Below the pieces are notes generated by a model that was given only the letters and a program-made list of their open reading frames with translations, did not search any database and was not told where the DNA came from. Of a DNA stretch of 64,000 nt, positions 7,993-16,655 are shown piece by piece. The position numbers and the translations under genes were made by a program. This DNA is from Streptomyces sp. NBC_00091 (GTDB taxonomy: Bacteria > Actinomycetota > Actinomycetes > Streptomycetales > Streptomycetaceae): the NCBI RefSeq assembly GCF_026343185.1, contig NZ_JAPEMA010000001.1:2418001-2482000 (forward strand). Reading direction: 5' to 3'. The number at the start of each line of letters is the position of its first letter. The first letter of the stretch is position 1.

Positions 7993-8367
7993 TTACACGA
8001 ACAGCTGTCGCGCCACCTGCGACCCGAGCGTCACGGCGCCCAGCCCGACCAGCACCGACGCGGCGACGTTCGCCGCGGCGAGGAACCGCCAGCCGCGCTC
8101 GGCCAGCCGCAGGGTCTCGTACGAGAAGGTCGAGTAGGTGCTCAGCGCCCCGCACAGCCCCGTCCCGAGCAGCAGGTTCACGCGCGAGGAGCCCGCCCCG
8201 GCCAGCGCCGCCCCCGCCAGCACCCCGAGCAGCAGACAGGCGGCGGCGTTGACCACGAAGGTCCCCCACGGGAAGACGGAATCGTGCCGCGCCTGCACCG
8301 CCCGGTCGGTCAGGTACCGCAGCGGCGCCCCGACGACCGCGCCCGCCACCACCAGCAGCCAGTTCAC
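7993..8367 (-). CDS. crcB: CrcB/Fluc fluoride channel subunit (second copy)
   Basis: This 124-residue, four-helix membrane protein has the CrcB/Fluc signatures [26 protein letters not shown] and the [12 protein letters not shown] stretch that lines the fluoride path. Fluc proteins export fluoride as dual-topology dimers. The GTG start overlaps the stop of the upstream crcB (GTGA), so the two are co-translated. Paired crcB genes usually encode oppositely oriented subunits that form a heterodimer, which fits this arrangement. Confidence 0.93.
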   Translation of the reverse strand: MNWLLVVAGAVVGAPLRYLTDRAVQARHDSVFPWGTFVVNAAACLLLGVLAGAALAGAGSSRVNLLLGTGLCGALSTYSTFSYETLRLAERGWRFLAAANVAASVLVGLGAVTLGSQVARQLFV

Positions 8368-8864
8368 CGCCGCCCCCGCGAAACCGCCCGCGCAGCCGCC
8401 CACCGGACCGCCCACCGGGTCACCGAGGCGGCCGCCCAGACGGCGCCCAGCGCCCCGGCCACCGTCAGCCCGGCGTACGCCAGCGCGACCCGCGCCTCCC
8501 CCTCGTCCAGCAGCCGGGAGAAGTCCACCGCGTAGGTGGAGAAGGTGGTGAACCCGCCGAGCACCCCCACCCCCGCGAAGGGCCGCAGCAGCGGGTGCGG
8601 CGCGCTCCGCCCGCCCTCGCTGATCAGCACCATCAGTACGCCGATCAGCGCGCAGCCCGCGACGTTGGTCCAGAAGGTCGCCCACGGGAAGGCCCCGGGC
8701 CCGGCCGGCCACAGCAGGGCCACCCCGTAGCGCGCCGAGGCTCCGACGGCCCCGCCGGCCGCGACCGCCGCGAGCACCCGGCCCTGCGGTTCGGCGCGCT
8801 GGGCGGGCACGTGGAGGTCGACGTCGGGGTCGATCGCCTCGGCCCCGGGGACGGGCCGGGTCAC
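8364..8864 (-). CDS. crcB: CrcB/Fluc fluoride channel subunit (first copy)
   Basis: This 166-residue Fluc homolog carries [30 protein letters not shown] and [13 protein letters not shown] soluble N-terminal extension of about 40 residues ([22 protein letters not shown]) precedes the first helix. The GTG start overlaps the metallopeptidase stop and its own stop overlaps the next crcB start, so all three form one tightly coupled operon. Confidence 0.92.
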   Translation of the reverse strand: MTRPVPGAEAIDPDVDLHVPAQRAEPQGRVLAAVAAGGAVGASARYGVALLWPAGPGAFPWATFWTNVAGCALIGVLMVLISEGGRSAPHPLLRPFAGVGVLGGFTTFSTYAVDFSRLLDEGEARVALAYAGLTVAGALGAVWAAASVTRWAVRWAAARAVSRGRR

Positions 8865-9211
8865 CCGTAGCCCAGCGCGTGCAGCCGTTCGTCGTCGATC
8901 CCGAAGTGATGGGCGATCTCGTGCACCACCGTCACCTCCGTCTCGGCGACCACGCTCTCCCGGTCCTCGCACATCCGCAATGTGGGGTTCCGGTAGATGG
9001 TGATGCGGTCGGGGAGCACTCCGGCGTACCACTCGCCGCGCTCGGTGAGCGGGGTCCCCTCGTACAGACCGAGCAGCTCGGGGTCGTCGGCCGGGGGCTC
9101 GTCCTCGACGAACACCGCGACGTTGTCCATCAGCCGCATCAGCTCCGGCGGAATCCGGTCCAGGGCCTCTGCGACGAGCTCTTCGAACTCCTCGCGCGTC
9201 ATCTCCAGCAC
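8861..9211 (-). CDS. Zincin-like metallopeptidase (minigluzincin type)
   Basis: The 116-residue protein contains the zinc-protease motif HEIAHHFGI near its C-terminus and the conserved [13 protein letters not shown] segment of the small actinobacterial metallopeptidase family (formerly DUF1025). It is cytoplasmic, with no signal. I chose the GTG start at 9211 ([13 protein letters not shown]) because it fits the family length; the frame is open to 9322 without homology. It heads the fluoride-channel operon. Substrate unknown. Confidence 0.85.
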   Translation of the reverse strand: MLEMTREEFEELVAEALDRIPPELMRLMDNVAVFVEDEPPADDPELLGLYEGTPLTERGEWYAGVLPDRITIYRNPTLRMCEDRESVVAETEVTVVHEIAHHFGIDDERLHALGYG

Positions 9212-9314
9212 CCGGCCATTGTCGCTCCGGGAGAAACCGTTTTGGCGATAGCTCCCCCGATCCCATATGCTTCTCACGTCCCCGACGCGCTGAAAAGTGC
9301 CCGGCGGGCCTTTA

Positions 9315-9387
9315 GCCCTCATCGTCTAGTGGCCCAGGACGCCGCCCTTTCAAGGCGGTAGCACGGGTTCGAATCCCGTTGGGGGTA
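9315..9387 (+). tRNA. tRNA-Glu (TTC)
   Basis: A 73-nt cloverleaf, anticodon TTC in a CCGCC/GGCGG stem, standard T-loop GTTCGAAT, discriminator A. First of three clustered tRNAs. Confidence 0.95.
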
Positions 9388-9425
9388 CGCAACACCATGT
9401 GCAAGACTTGTTCTTGCACACACCA

Positions 9426-9499
9426 GGTCCTGTGGAGCAGTTGGTTAGCTCGCCACCCTGTCAAGGTGGAGGTCGCGGGTTCAAGTCCCGTCAGGATCG
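9426..9499 (+). tRNA. tRNA-Asp (GTC), copy 1
   Basis: A 74-nt cloverleaf, anticodon GTC, discriminator G. The acceptor is GGTCCTG/CAGGATC. A small hairpin (9398-9420) separates it from tRNA-Glu. Confidence 0.95.
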
Positions 9500-9521
9500 C
9501 TGAGGCTGGAAACAGTCTCGT

Positions 9522-9595
9522 GGCTGGGTAGCTCAGTTGGTACGAGCGATCGCCTGAAAAGCGATAGGTCGCCGGTTCGACCCCGGCCCCAGCCA
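9522..9595 (+). tRNA. tRNA-Phe (GAA)
   Basis: A 74-nt cloverleaf, anticodon GAA, acceptor GGCTGGG/CCCAGCC, discriminator A. Last gene of the cluster, followed directly by a terminator. Confidence 0.95.
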
Positions 9596-9600
9596 CAGAA

Positions 9601-9631
9601 GAAAGGCCCCGTCCATCGGACGGGGCCTTTC
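9601..9631. terminator. Bidirectional terminator, tRNA cluster / CcdA-like gene
   Basis: A 14-bp perfect stem with loop atc between convergent units: the tRNA cluster (+) and the CcdA-like gene (-). Confidence 0.9.
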
Positions 9632-9636
9632 GCGTT

Positions 9637-10476
9637 CTACCCCTCCTGCTCCTCGGCCCCGGCCGACGTCCGCCGCCACCGCGCCAGCCCGAAGGCCAGT
9701 GCCCCCGCGGCGACCAGACCCAGCAGCGCCCAGTCGGGCACGGCGTCGGCGAGGGCGCCGACCCGGCGCTCGACGGCGTACGAGTCGTCCACGTCCAGCA
9801 GCCCGGGCAGGGCGCTCGCCCCGTCGTACGCGAGGAACAGCGCGCCCAGGGTGATGAAGAACAGCCCGGACAGCAGCGAGGTCGTGTGCAGTTCGAGGCG
9901 GCCCAGCCGCAACGCCCGCCCGCGCAGCCAGCGCCGCCGGCCCAGGTCGAACCGTTCCCACAGCAGGGCCAGCACGAACAGCGGTACGGCCATGCCCAGC
10001 GCGTACACCGCGAGCAGCAGGCCGCCGTAGACGGGGCTGCCGCTGACCGCCGCCACCGTGAGGACGCTGCCGAGGATCGGGCCGGCGCAGAAGCCGGCCA
10101 GCCCGTAGACCGCGCCGAGCGCGTACACGGACAGGGCGGTGGTCGGGCGGATCCGACCGGACAGCTCGGAGATCCGCCTCGGGGCGAAGCCGAGGCCCAG
10201 GATCTGGGCGAGGCCGAGCGCGATGATCAGCCAGCCGCCGGCGAGGACGAGCTGGTCGCGGTTGCTGTGGAAGAAGCGGCCCGCGTAGGAGCCGGCCGCG
10301 CCCATCGGTACGAGGGTGCTCGCGAGGCCCGCGTAGAAGATCCCGGTGCGCGCCAGGAGCCGTGAGCGGGAGTCGATGGAGTACGCGAAGAAGGCGGGCA
10401 GCAGCAGGGCGCTGCACGGGCTGAGCAGGGCGAGGAGGCCGCCCAGCAGGGCGGCCAGGTATCCGATGCCGGTCAC
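9637..10476 (-). CDS. CcdA/DsbD-like transmembrane electron-transfer protein
   Basis: This 279-residue polytopic protein belongs to the cytochrome-c-biogenesis transmembrane (CcdA/DsbD) family, which carries electrons across the membrane to extracytoplasmic thioredoxin-like partners. Visible are about six hydrophobic segments, the LLALLSPCSALLLPAFFAY motif with its conserved Pro-Cys in the first helix, and a second Cys in GLAGFCAGPILGSVL. The GTG start overlaps the stop of the DsbA-like gene, so the two are co-expressed and probably form a redox pair. The C-terminus is a hydrophobic helix followed by a charged tail. Confidence 0.85.
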   Translation of the reverse strand: MTGIGYLAALLGGLLALLSPCSALLLPAFFAYSIDSRSRLLARTGIFYAGLASTLVPMGAAGSYAGRFFHSNRDQLVLAGGWLIIALGLAQILGLGFAPRRISELSGRIRPTTALSVYALGAVYGLAGFCAGPILGSVLTVAAVSGSPVYGGLLLAVYALGMAVPLFVLALLWERFDLGRRRWLRGRALRLGRLELHTTSLLSGLFFITLGALFLAYDGASALPGLLDVDDSYAVERRVGALADAVPDWALLGLVAAGALAFGLARWRRTSAGAEEQEG

Positions 10477-11186
10477 CGCTGGGCCGCCGCCTTGGCCCGG
10501 GCGACGGCGGCGTCGAAGGCGGCCAGGGGCTGGGCGCCGGCCAGGGGCTGGCCGTTGACCAGGAAGGACGGGGTGGACTGGACGCCGATGCGGTAGCCCT
10601 CCTCCTGGTCCTTGCGCAGGGCCGCGGCGGCCTGTTCCCCGGCCATGTCCCGCTTGAAGCGCTCCAGGTCCGGGACCCCGGCCTGGCGGGCCAGCTCGGT
10701 CAGCCGCTCCTCGCCGAAGCCCTTCGCCTTGGCGTCCTCGGCGTACGCGGCGGCGTGGAAGGCGCCGAAGCGGTCCTGCTGCCCGGCGGCCCAGGCGGCC
10801 TTGGCGGCGGCCTCGGACTCGGCGCCGAAGATCGGGAAGTTGCGCCACTCGATGCGCAGGGTGCCGTCCTCCACGTACTTCTTCACCAGTTCGGGTTCGG
10901 TGTCGCGGGCGAACTTGCCGCAGTAGCCGCACTTGAAGTCGGAGTACTCGATCAGGACGACGGGGGCGTCGGCGCGGCCCAGCGCGAGCTTGTCGCCGGC
11001 TTCCCGGCGGGCCAGGGCCTTCAACTCCGCGGCGGGGTCGGTGCGGGGGGTGGAGCCGGCGGAGGCGGAGGTGTCGTCCTGCCTCTCCTGGGGGGCGGTG
11101 GCCTGCCAGGAGACGAGGCCGAGGGTGACCGTGGCGAGGGCGACCCCGGCGGAGATCAGCAGGGGCTTGCGGGACTTGCGGGACAT
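10473..11186 (-). CDS. DsbA-family thioredoxin-fold disulfide oxidoreductase, membrane-anchored
   Basis: The 237-residue protein begins with an N-terminal anchor or signal (LLISAGVALATVTLGLVSW). A thioredoxin-like domain follows with active site CGYC (after EYSDFK), a helical insert, and the cis-proline loop QSTPSFLVNG. It should act outside the membrane on exported proteins, with electrons supplied or removed by the overlapping CcdA-like protein downstream. The ATG start is preceded by CTGGAG. Confidence 0.9.
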   Translation of the reverse strand: MSRKSRKPLLISAGVALATVTLGLVSWQATAPQERQDDTSASAGSTPRTDPAAELKALARREAGDKLALGRADAPVVLIEYSDFKCGYCGKFARDTEPELVKKYVEDGTLRIEWRNFPIFGAESEAAAKAAWAAGQQDRFGAFHAAAYAEDAKAKGFGEERLTELARQAGVPDLERFKRDMAGEQAAAALRKDQEEGYRIGVQSTPSFLVNGQPLAGAQPLAAFDAAVARAKAAAQR

Positions 11187-11239
11187 GCGGGTGCTCCAGA
11201 GCTGCGGGTGATGAGGGGGACCGGTGGTGGGTGTCCCCC

Positions 11240-11403
11240 TAGGGGGTGTCTTGTGGGTCAGGCCGGATCAGGGAGCGGCGTCTGGTGCCGCGCATCGCAA
11301 GGCCGAGGAGGGAGGCGACGCGGAGCGTCGTCGACCGACGAGAACGCGGCGAGGCGCGGCACCAGGCGTCGCGAGCCCGGCCTGACCCGCAAGACACCCC
11401 CTA
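11240..11403. repeat. 164-bp imperfect palindromic repeat (MITE-like)
   Basis: Terminal arms of about 27 bp (tagggggtgtcttg plus gggtcaggccgg) are inverted at 11240-11266 and 11377-11403 with few mismatches. An inner inverted pair (gcgtctggtgccgcgc and its complement near 11354-11372) makes nearly the whole unit self-complementary. I recall similar sequences scattered between Streptomyces genes. It contains no ORF. It may be a non-autonomous element or an extragenic palindrome that folds in RNA. Confidence 0.75.
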
Positions 11404-11823
11404 TACCCGCAGCACGGACAGCTCCACCGGTCCGGGCGCCGGCCGGTCGGGACCGCGTACGGGGACGCGTACGCGCAGCGCGAGGTGCGGGCGCGCCTGC
11501 TCGGGCGCCGGGCGGGCGGCGAGGACGGAAGCGTGCTCCTGCCCGGCCCGGGGCGGGACGGCGGGGTCGCCCGGGCCGTGGCCGGAGGAACCCGGGGCGC
11601 AGGCGGGCCCCCGCACCCGGTGCCCCGCCGAGCCCTGGTCGGAGCTCACGGCAGCGGGGCTCACGGCAGCCGGGGTCACGGCAGCCGGGCCCTGGACCGC
11701 CGGGCCGGCCACCACCGCGACGGCAGGACCGGCGGCCCGTACCGTCCCCACCGCGCCGGCCATCGCCAGCAGCGCGAGCACGACGGCGGCCCACAGGCAG
11801 CGCACGCGGCGACGGCGGGACAA
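11401..11823 (-). CDS. Hypothetical small secreted or anchored protein
   Basis: The 140-residue ORF has a basic start (LSRRRRVR) and one hydrophobic segment (LWAAVVLALLAMAGAVGTV), then an Ala/Pro/Val-rich region. A TTG start at 11823 is suggested by GAGAGG 9 nt upstream; the frame is open to 11901. Its stop codon falls in the last bases of the palindromic repeat, so the repeat may have supplied the present 3' end. No domain recognised. It lies head to head with hrpA. Confidence 0.45.
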   Translation of the reverse strand: MSRRRRVRCLWAAVVLALLAMAGAVGTVRAAGPAVAVVAGPAVQGPAAVTPAAVSPAAVSSDQGSAGHRVRGPACAPGSSGHGPGDPAVPPRAGQEHASVLAARPAPEQARPHLALRVRVPVRGPDRPAPGPVELSVLRV

Positions 11824-11933
11824 GGTGGGCTGCCTCTCACTTGCACAACGGGGGGACTCGTCCCGAAATGGTACGGGGAGGGGCACAAATGCGTTCGCCA
11901 CTCGGCGGGCCCAGGTGAGATCCTCGACCAGGT

Positions 11934-14900
11934 ATGTCTACTTCCTTCGCCGCCCTGCAGACGCTTCTCGGTGAGATCTCCCTCCGTGACGCGCACCGCC
12001 TCGGCCGCCGCCTCGAGGGCGCCCGCCGCATCCGCAAGCCCGAGGCCAAGCAGGCCGTGCTGGACGAGATCGCCGCGGAGGCCGAGAAGGCCGCCGCGCG
12101 ACTGGCCGGCCGTGCCTCGCGGATGCCGGAGGTCACGTATCCCGAGAACCTGCCCGTCAGCCAGAAGAAGGACGAGATCGCCGAGGCGATACGCGACCAC
12201 CAGGTCGTGATCGTCGCGGGCGAGACCGGCTCCGGCAAGACCACGCAGATCCCCAAGATCTGCATGGAGCTGGGGCGCGGCGTCCGGGGCATGATCGGGC
12301 ACACCCAGCCCCGCCGGATCGCGGCCCGCACGGTCGCGGAGCGGATCGCCGAGGAGCTGAAGTCCGAGATCGGGCAGACCGTCGGCTGGAAGGTCCGGTT
12401 CACCGACCAGGTGGACCAGGACGCGACCTTCGTGAAGCTGATGACGGACGGCATCCTGCTCGCCGAGATCCAGACGGACCGCGAGCTGCGCGCCTACGAC
12501 ACGATCATCATCGACGAGGCGCACGAGCGGTCCCTGAACATCGACTTCCTGCTGGGCTACCTGGCGACGCTGCTGCCCAAGCGCCCGGACCTGAAGGTGG
12601 TCATCACCTCGGCGACCATCGACCCGGAGCGGTTCTCCCGCCACTTCGGGGAAGCGCCGATCGTCGAGGTCAGCGGGCGTACGTACCCGGTGGAGGTGCG
12701 CTACCGGCCGCTCCTCGAGGACGACAGCGAGGAGAGCGACCGGGACCAGATCACCGCGATCTGCGACGCGGTGGACGAGCTCCAGGGCGAGGGCCCGGGC
12801 GACATCCTGGTCTTCCTCTCGGGCGAGCGGGAGATCCGCGACACCGCCGACGCGCTGATCAAGAAGAAGCTGCGCCTCACCGAGGTACTGCCCCTCTACG
12901 CGCGCCTCTCGCACGCCGAGCAGCACCGGGTCTTCCAGGCCCACACCGGCCGCCGGATCGTCCTGGCCACGAACGTCGCCGAGACCTCCCTGACGGTCCC
13001 GGGCATCAAGTACGTGATCGACCCGGGCACGGCCCGCATCTCCCGCTACAGCCACCGCACGAAGGTGCAGCGGCTGCCGATCGAGCGGATCAGCCAGGCC
13101 AGCGCCAACCAGCGCAAGGGCCGCTGCGGCCGTACGAGCGACGGCATCTGCATCCGGCTGTACTCCGAGGACGACTTCAACGCCCGTCCGGAGTTCACCG
13201 ACGCCGAGATCCTGCGCACCAACCTGGCCTCCGTCATCCTCCAGATGACCGCGGCCGGGCTCGGCGAGATCGAGAAGTTCCCCTTCATCGACCCGCCGGA
13301 CCACCGCAACATCCGCGACGGCGTGCAGCTGCTCCAGGAGCTGGGCGCGCTGGATCCGTCCGAGAAGGATCCGTCGAGGCGGCTCACGCAGATGGGCCGC
13401 CAGCTCTCCCAGCTGCCGGTGGACCCCCGGCTGGCCCGCATGGTGGTGGAGGCGGACAAGAACAACTGCGTCCGCGAGGTCATGGTGATCGCGGCGGCCC
13501 TGTCCATCCAGGACCCGCGCGAGCGCCCCTCGGACAAGCAGACCCAGGCGGACCAGAACCACGCCCGGTTCAAGGACGAGACGAGCGACTTCCTCTCCTT
13601 CCTGAACATGTGGCGCTACATCCGCGAGCAGCAGAAGGAGCGCGGCTCCTCCTCCTTCCGCCGGATGTGCAAGCAGGAGTACCTGAACTTCCTGCGGATC
13701 CGCGAGTGGCAGGACATCTACGCGCAGCTGCGTTCGGTGGCGAAGACGATGGGCATCCACGTCAACGAGGCCGACGGCGCCGAGACGAACATCCACATCT
13801 CGCTGCTGGCCGGTCTGCTGTCGCACATCGGTCTGAAGGACACCGACAAGAACGAGTACCTGGGCGCGCGGAGCGCCAAGTTCGCGGTCTTCCCGGGCTC
13901 GGCGCTCTTCAAGAAGCAGCCGAAGTTCCTGATGTCGGCGGAGCTGGTGGAGACCTCGCGGCTGTGGGCGCGGGTGAACGCCAAGGTGGAGCCCGAGTGG
14001 GTGGAGCCGCTGGCGCAGCACCTGATCAAGCGCACGTACAGCGAGCCGCACTGGGAGAAGGACCAGGCGGCCGTGATGGCGTACGAGAAGGTCACGCTGT
14101 ACGGCGTGCCGATCGTCGCGCAGCGGAAGATCAATTACGGCCGGATCGACGCGGAGGTCTCGCGCGAGCTGTTCATCCGCAATGCGCTGGTCGAGGGCGA
14201 CTGGCGTACGCACCACAAGTTCTACGCCGACAACCGCAAGCTGCTGACCGAGGTCGAGGAGCTGGAGAACCGGGCGCGGCGCCGCGACATCGTCGTGGAC
14301 GACGAGACCCTGTTCGACTTCTACGACCAGCGCATCCCCGAGCACGTGGTCTCGGGGGCGCACTTCGACTCCTGGTGGAAGCACAAGAAGCGCGAGGAGC
14401 CCGAACTCCTCGACTTCGAGCGGGAGATGCTGCTGACGGAGAAGGCGGCCGGGGTCACCAAGGCCGACTATCCGGACTCCTGGCGGCAGGGGCAGCTGAA
14501 GTTCCGGGTGACGTACCAGTTCGAGCCGGGCGCGGACGCGGACGGCGTGACCGTGCACATCCCGCTCCAGGTGCTGAACCAGGTCACCGACGAGGGCTTC
14601 GACTGGCAGATCCCGGGGCTGCGGGAGGAGGTCGTCACCGAACTGATCCGCTCGCTGCCGAAGCCGGTCCGCCGGCACTACGTGCCCGCGCCGAACTACG
14701 CCACGCGCTTCCTGGCGACGGCCACGCCCCTCCAGGAGCCGCTGCACGTCACGCTGGCGCGCGAGCTGCACCGGATGGTGGGGGTGCCGGTCGCGGCCGA
14801 GGACTTCGACCTGACCCGGATCCCGGAACACCTGAAGATCACTTTCCGGATCGTCGACGAGCGGCGCCGCAACCTCGCCGAGGACAAGGACCTCGAGGCG

Positions 14901-15857
14901 CTGCGGCTGCGCCTGAAGCCCAAGGCCCGCCAGGCCCTCTCCAAGGCCGCGGCGGCCACCGCCGAGCGGGCGGGCGGGGAGTCCCTGGAGCGCTCCGGGC
15001 TGACGGAGTGGACGATCGGCACCCTGGTCAAGGTCTTCGAGACCCGGCGGGCCGGCCAGCCGGTGAAGGCGTACCCGGCGCTGGTGGACGACGGGGCGAG
15101 CGTCTCCGTACGGCTCTTCGACACGGAGGCCGAGCAGCAGCAGGCGATGTGGCTCGGCACCCGGCGCCTGATCCTGCTGAACATCCCGGTGAACCCGGCG
15201 AAGTTCGCCTCGGACAAGCTCAGCAACCAGCAGAAGCTGGCGCTGTCGCGCAATCCGCACGGCTCCATCCAGGCGCTGTTCGACGACTGCGCCACCGCGG
15301 CGGCCGACAAGCTGATCGCCGACCACGGCGGTCCGGCCTGGGACGAGGCGGGCTTCCGCAAGCTGTACGACGCGGTCCGGGCCGACCTGGTGGACACGAC
15401 CGTGCGGACCGTCGGGCAGGTGCAGCAGGTCCTGGCGGCCTGGCAGGCCTGCGAGCGGCGGCTGAAGGCCACCAACAGCCTGGCCCTGATGGCGAACGTC
15501 GCGGACGTGAAGGCGCAGCTGGCGGCGCTCGTGCCGGCCGGTTTCGTCACGCTGGCCGGTCTGCGCCGGCTGCCGGACCTGATGCGCTATCTGGTGGCGG
15601 CCGACCGGCGGCTCCAGCAGATGCCGACGGGGGCCCAGCGCGACACCACGCGCATGCAGAAGGTCCACGAGATGCGGGACGAGTACCTGTGGCTGCTGGA
15701 GCAGTTGCCGCAGGGCCGGCCGGTGCCCGAGGCGGTCACCGAGATCCGCTGGATGATCGAGGAACTGCGGGTCAGCTACTTCGCGCACGCGCTCGGGACG
15801 GCGTATCCGATCTCCGACAAGCGCATCGTGAAGGCCGTGGACGCGGCGGCCCCGTGA
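11934..15857 (+). CDS. hrpA: DEAH-box ATP-dependent RNA helicase HrpA
   Basis: This 1307-residue protein is the usual length for HrpA. Motifs in order: Walker A (GETGSGKTTQIPK), DEAH box (IIIDEAHERSLN), SAT (VVITSATIDPERFSRHFG), LVFLSGEREI, and QRKGRCGR (motif VI). Then come the helicase-associated HA2 and OB-fold domains and the long C-terminal DUF3418 region characteristic of bacterial HrpA. It unwinds RNA; the E. coli homolog rescues stalled ribosomes, a role not shown here. ATG start at 11934 after GTGAGATCC. It stands alone, followed by tRNA-Asp 69 bp downstream. Confidence 0.96.
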   Translation: MSTSFAALQTLLGEISLRDAHRLGRRLEGARRIRKPEAKQAVLDEIAAEAEKAAARLAGRASRMPEVTYPENLPVSQKKDEIAEAIRDHQVVIVAGETGSGKTTQIPKICMELGRGVRGMIGHTQPRRIAARTVAERIAEELKSEIGQTVGWKVRFTDQVDQDATFVKLMTDGILLAEIQTDRELRAYDTIIIDEAHERSLNIDFLLGYLATLLPKRPDLKVVITSATIDPERFSRHFGEAPIVEVSGRTYPVEVRYRPLLEDDSEESDRDQITAICDAVDELQGEGPGDILVFLSGEREIRDTADALIKKKLRLTEVLPLYARLSHAEQHRVFQAHTGRRIVLATNVAETSLTVPGIKYVIDPGTARISRYSHRTKVQRLPIERISQASANQRKGRCGRTSDGICIRLYSEDDFNARPEFTDAEILRTNLASVILQMTAAGLGEIEKFPFIDPPDHRNIRDGVQLLQELGALDPSEKDPSRRLTQMGRQLSQLPVDPRLARMVVEADKNNCVREVMVIAAALSIQDPRERPSDKQTQADQNHARFKDETSDFLSFLNMWRYIREQQKERGSSSFRRMCKQEYLNFLRIREWQDIYAQLRSVAKTMGIHVNEADGAETNIHISLLAGLLSHIGLKDTDKNEYLGARSAKFAVFPGSALFKKQPKFLMSAELVETSRLWARVNAKVEPEWVEPLAQHLIKRTYSEPHWEKDQAAVMAYEKVTLYGVPIVAQRKINYGRIDAEVSRELFIRNALVEGDWRTHHKFYADNRKLLTEVEELENRARRRDIVVDDETLFDFYDQRIPEHVVSGAHFDSWWKHKKREEPELLDFEREMLLTEKAAGVTKADYPDSWRQGQLKFRVTYQFEPGADADGVTVHIPLQVLNQVTDEGFDWQIPGLREEVVTELIRSLPKPVRRHYVPAPNYATRFLATATPLQEPLHVTLARELHRMVGVPVAAEDFDLTRIPEHLKITFRIVDERRRNLAEDKDLEALRLRLKPKARQALSKAAAATAERAGGESLERSGLTEWTIGTLVKVFETRRAGQPVKAYPALVDDGASVSVRLFDTEAEQQQAMWLGTRRLILLNIPVNPAKFASDKLSNQQKLALSRNPHGSIQALFDDCATAAADKLIADHGGPAWDEAGFRKLYDAVRADLVDTTVRTVGQVQQVLAAWQACERRLKATNSLALMANVADVKAQLAALVPAGFVTLAGLRRLPDLMRYLVAADRRLQQMPTGAQRDTTRMQKVHEMRDEYLWLLEQLPQGRPVPEAVTEIRWMIEELRVSYFAHALGTAYPISDKRIVKAVDAAAP

Positions 15858-15926
15858 TCCGGTTCGACTGCACCCCCTGAGCTGCGGTACAGTCTGATTC
15901 GCAGCCGCCCAGCGGCCGCAAATCAA

Positions 15927-16000
15927 GGACCTGTGGAGCAGTTGGTTAGCTCGCCACCCTGTCAAGGTGGAGGTCGCGGGTTCAAGTCCCGTCAGGTTCG
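15927..16000 (+). tRNA. tRNA-Asp (GTC), copy 2
   Basis: A 74-nt cloverleaf identical to the copy at 9426-9499 except in the acceptor stem (GGACCTG/CAGGTTC). A possible promoter lies just upstream (TTCGAC near 15863, TACAGT near 15888, 19 bp apart). Confidence 0.95.
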
Positions 16001-16006
16001 CAGAAA

Positions 16007-16046
16007 CGTCAGGGCCCGTATCCCGTAAGGGATGCGGGCCCTGACG
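16007..16046 (+). terminator. Terminator of tRNA-Asp copy 2
   Basis: An 18-bp stem (16007-16024 with 16029-16046) containing one G-T wobble, loop gtaa. Confidence 0.88.
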
Positions 16047-16515
16047 CGTTTCCCCGGTGCGCTTCCCTCGGCGTGTTTCTCCCAGCCTGCGTGCGGAGGC
16101 GGGCCGCGCGGGCGGCGCCCCCGATCGCGGCACCCTCACCCCGCCCTTTGATCGCCCGAGGCCCGCAGCGCCCCTGGAGGCCCCTCAGAGGGCCCCGGCC
16201 GCCCCTCGGCGCTTCCCGGGCCGCCGGCCCGCCACAGGCGCCTCCAGAGCCCCTCCAGCGGAGCCGGAGGAACAGATCACCCAGAGCGGAAAAATCCCCC
16301 ATACGCATGAGGCGCTCTGCGTCGGACGTCCCTTTACGGGGCGCATTGCCGGATGTACAAGAGACATCAGCTGTGACGGGAGTCACCACACGAGTTTTTG
16401 GGACTCGCACGTTTATCGGACCCCTACGCACGCTCGATTTAATATGTGCAATGGCACCTACCTCGCCGGCGCTCCGGGAACACCTCGGCCCCGGGCCGCG
16501 TCCGGGCATAAAAAA
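16047..16515. other. Intergenic stretch, no confident gene
   Basis: Overlapping open frames exist on both strands but none has an RBS, a domain or a believable protein composition. 16340-16450 is AT-richer than its surroundings and contains a short hairpin (cgagt-actcg, near 16393). It may hold a small RNA or promoter, which cannot be decided from sequence. Confidence 0.35.
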
Positions 16516-16549
16516 GATCGCGCTGGACCCGGCGGAGTCCAGCGCGATC
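16516..16549 (-). terminator. Intrinsic terminator of bldC
   Basis: A 13-bp perfect stem (16516-16528 with 16537-16549), followed on the minus strand by six T (16515-16510). This is a textbook intrinsic terminator, unusual in this genome for its U-tract. Confidence 0.9.
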
Positions 16550-16655
16550 GACGGCAATGAGCCTGTTGGGGCAGGCCCAGCCGTATGAAGCCCTGTGGGT
16601 TTCATCGGATTGGGGGATCCGACACGACCCGTTAAAGCGGTGGTGCTGCGGGACC

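Noticed and set aside
11676..16139. Minus-strand open frame of 1487 codons opposite hrpA
   Set aside because: Arg/Leu/Gly-rich shadow frame produced by GC3 bias; hrpA on the plus strand has complete helicase motifs.
16009..16605. 198-codon minus-strand ORF between tRNA-Asp and bldC
   Set aside because: It runs through two terminator hairpins, has no RBS and shows no protein-like composition.
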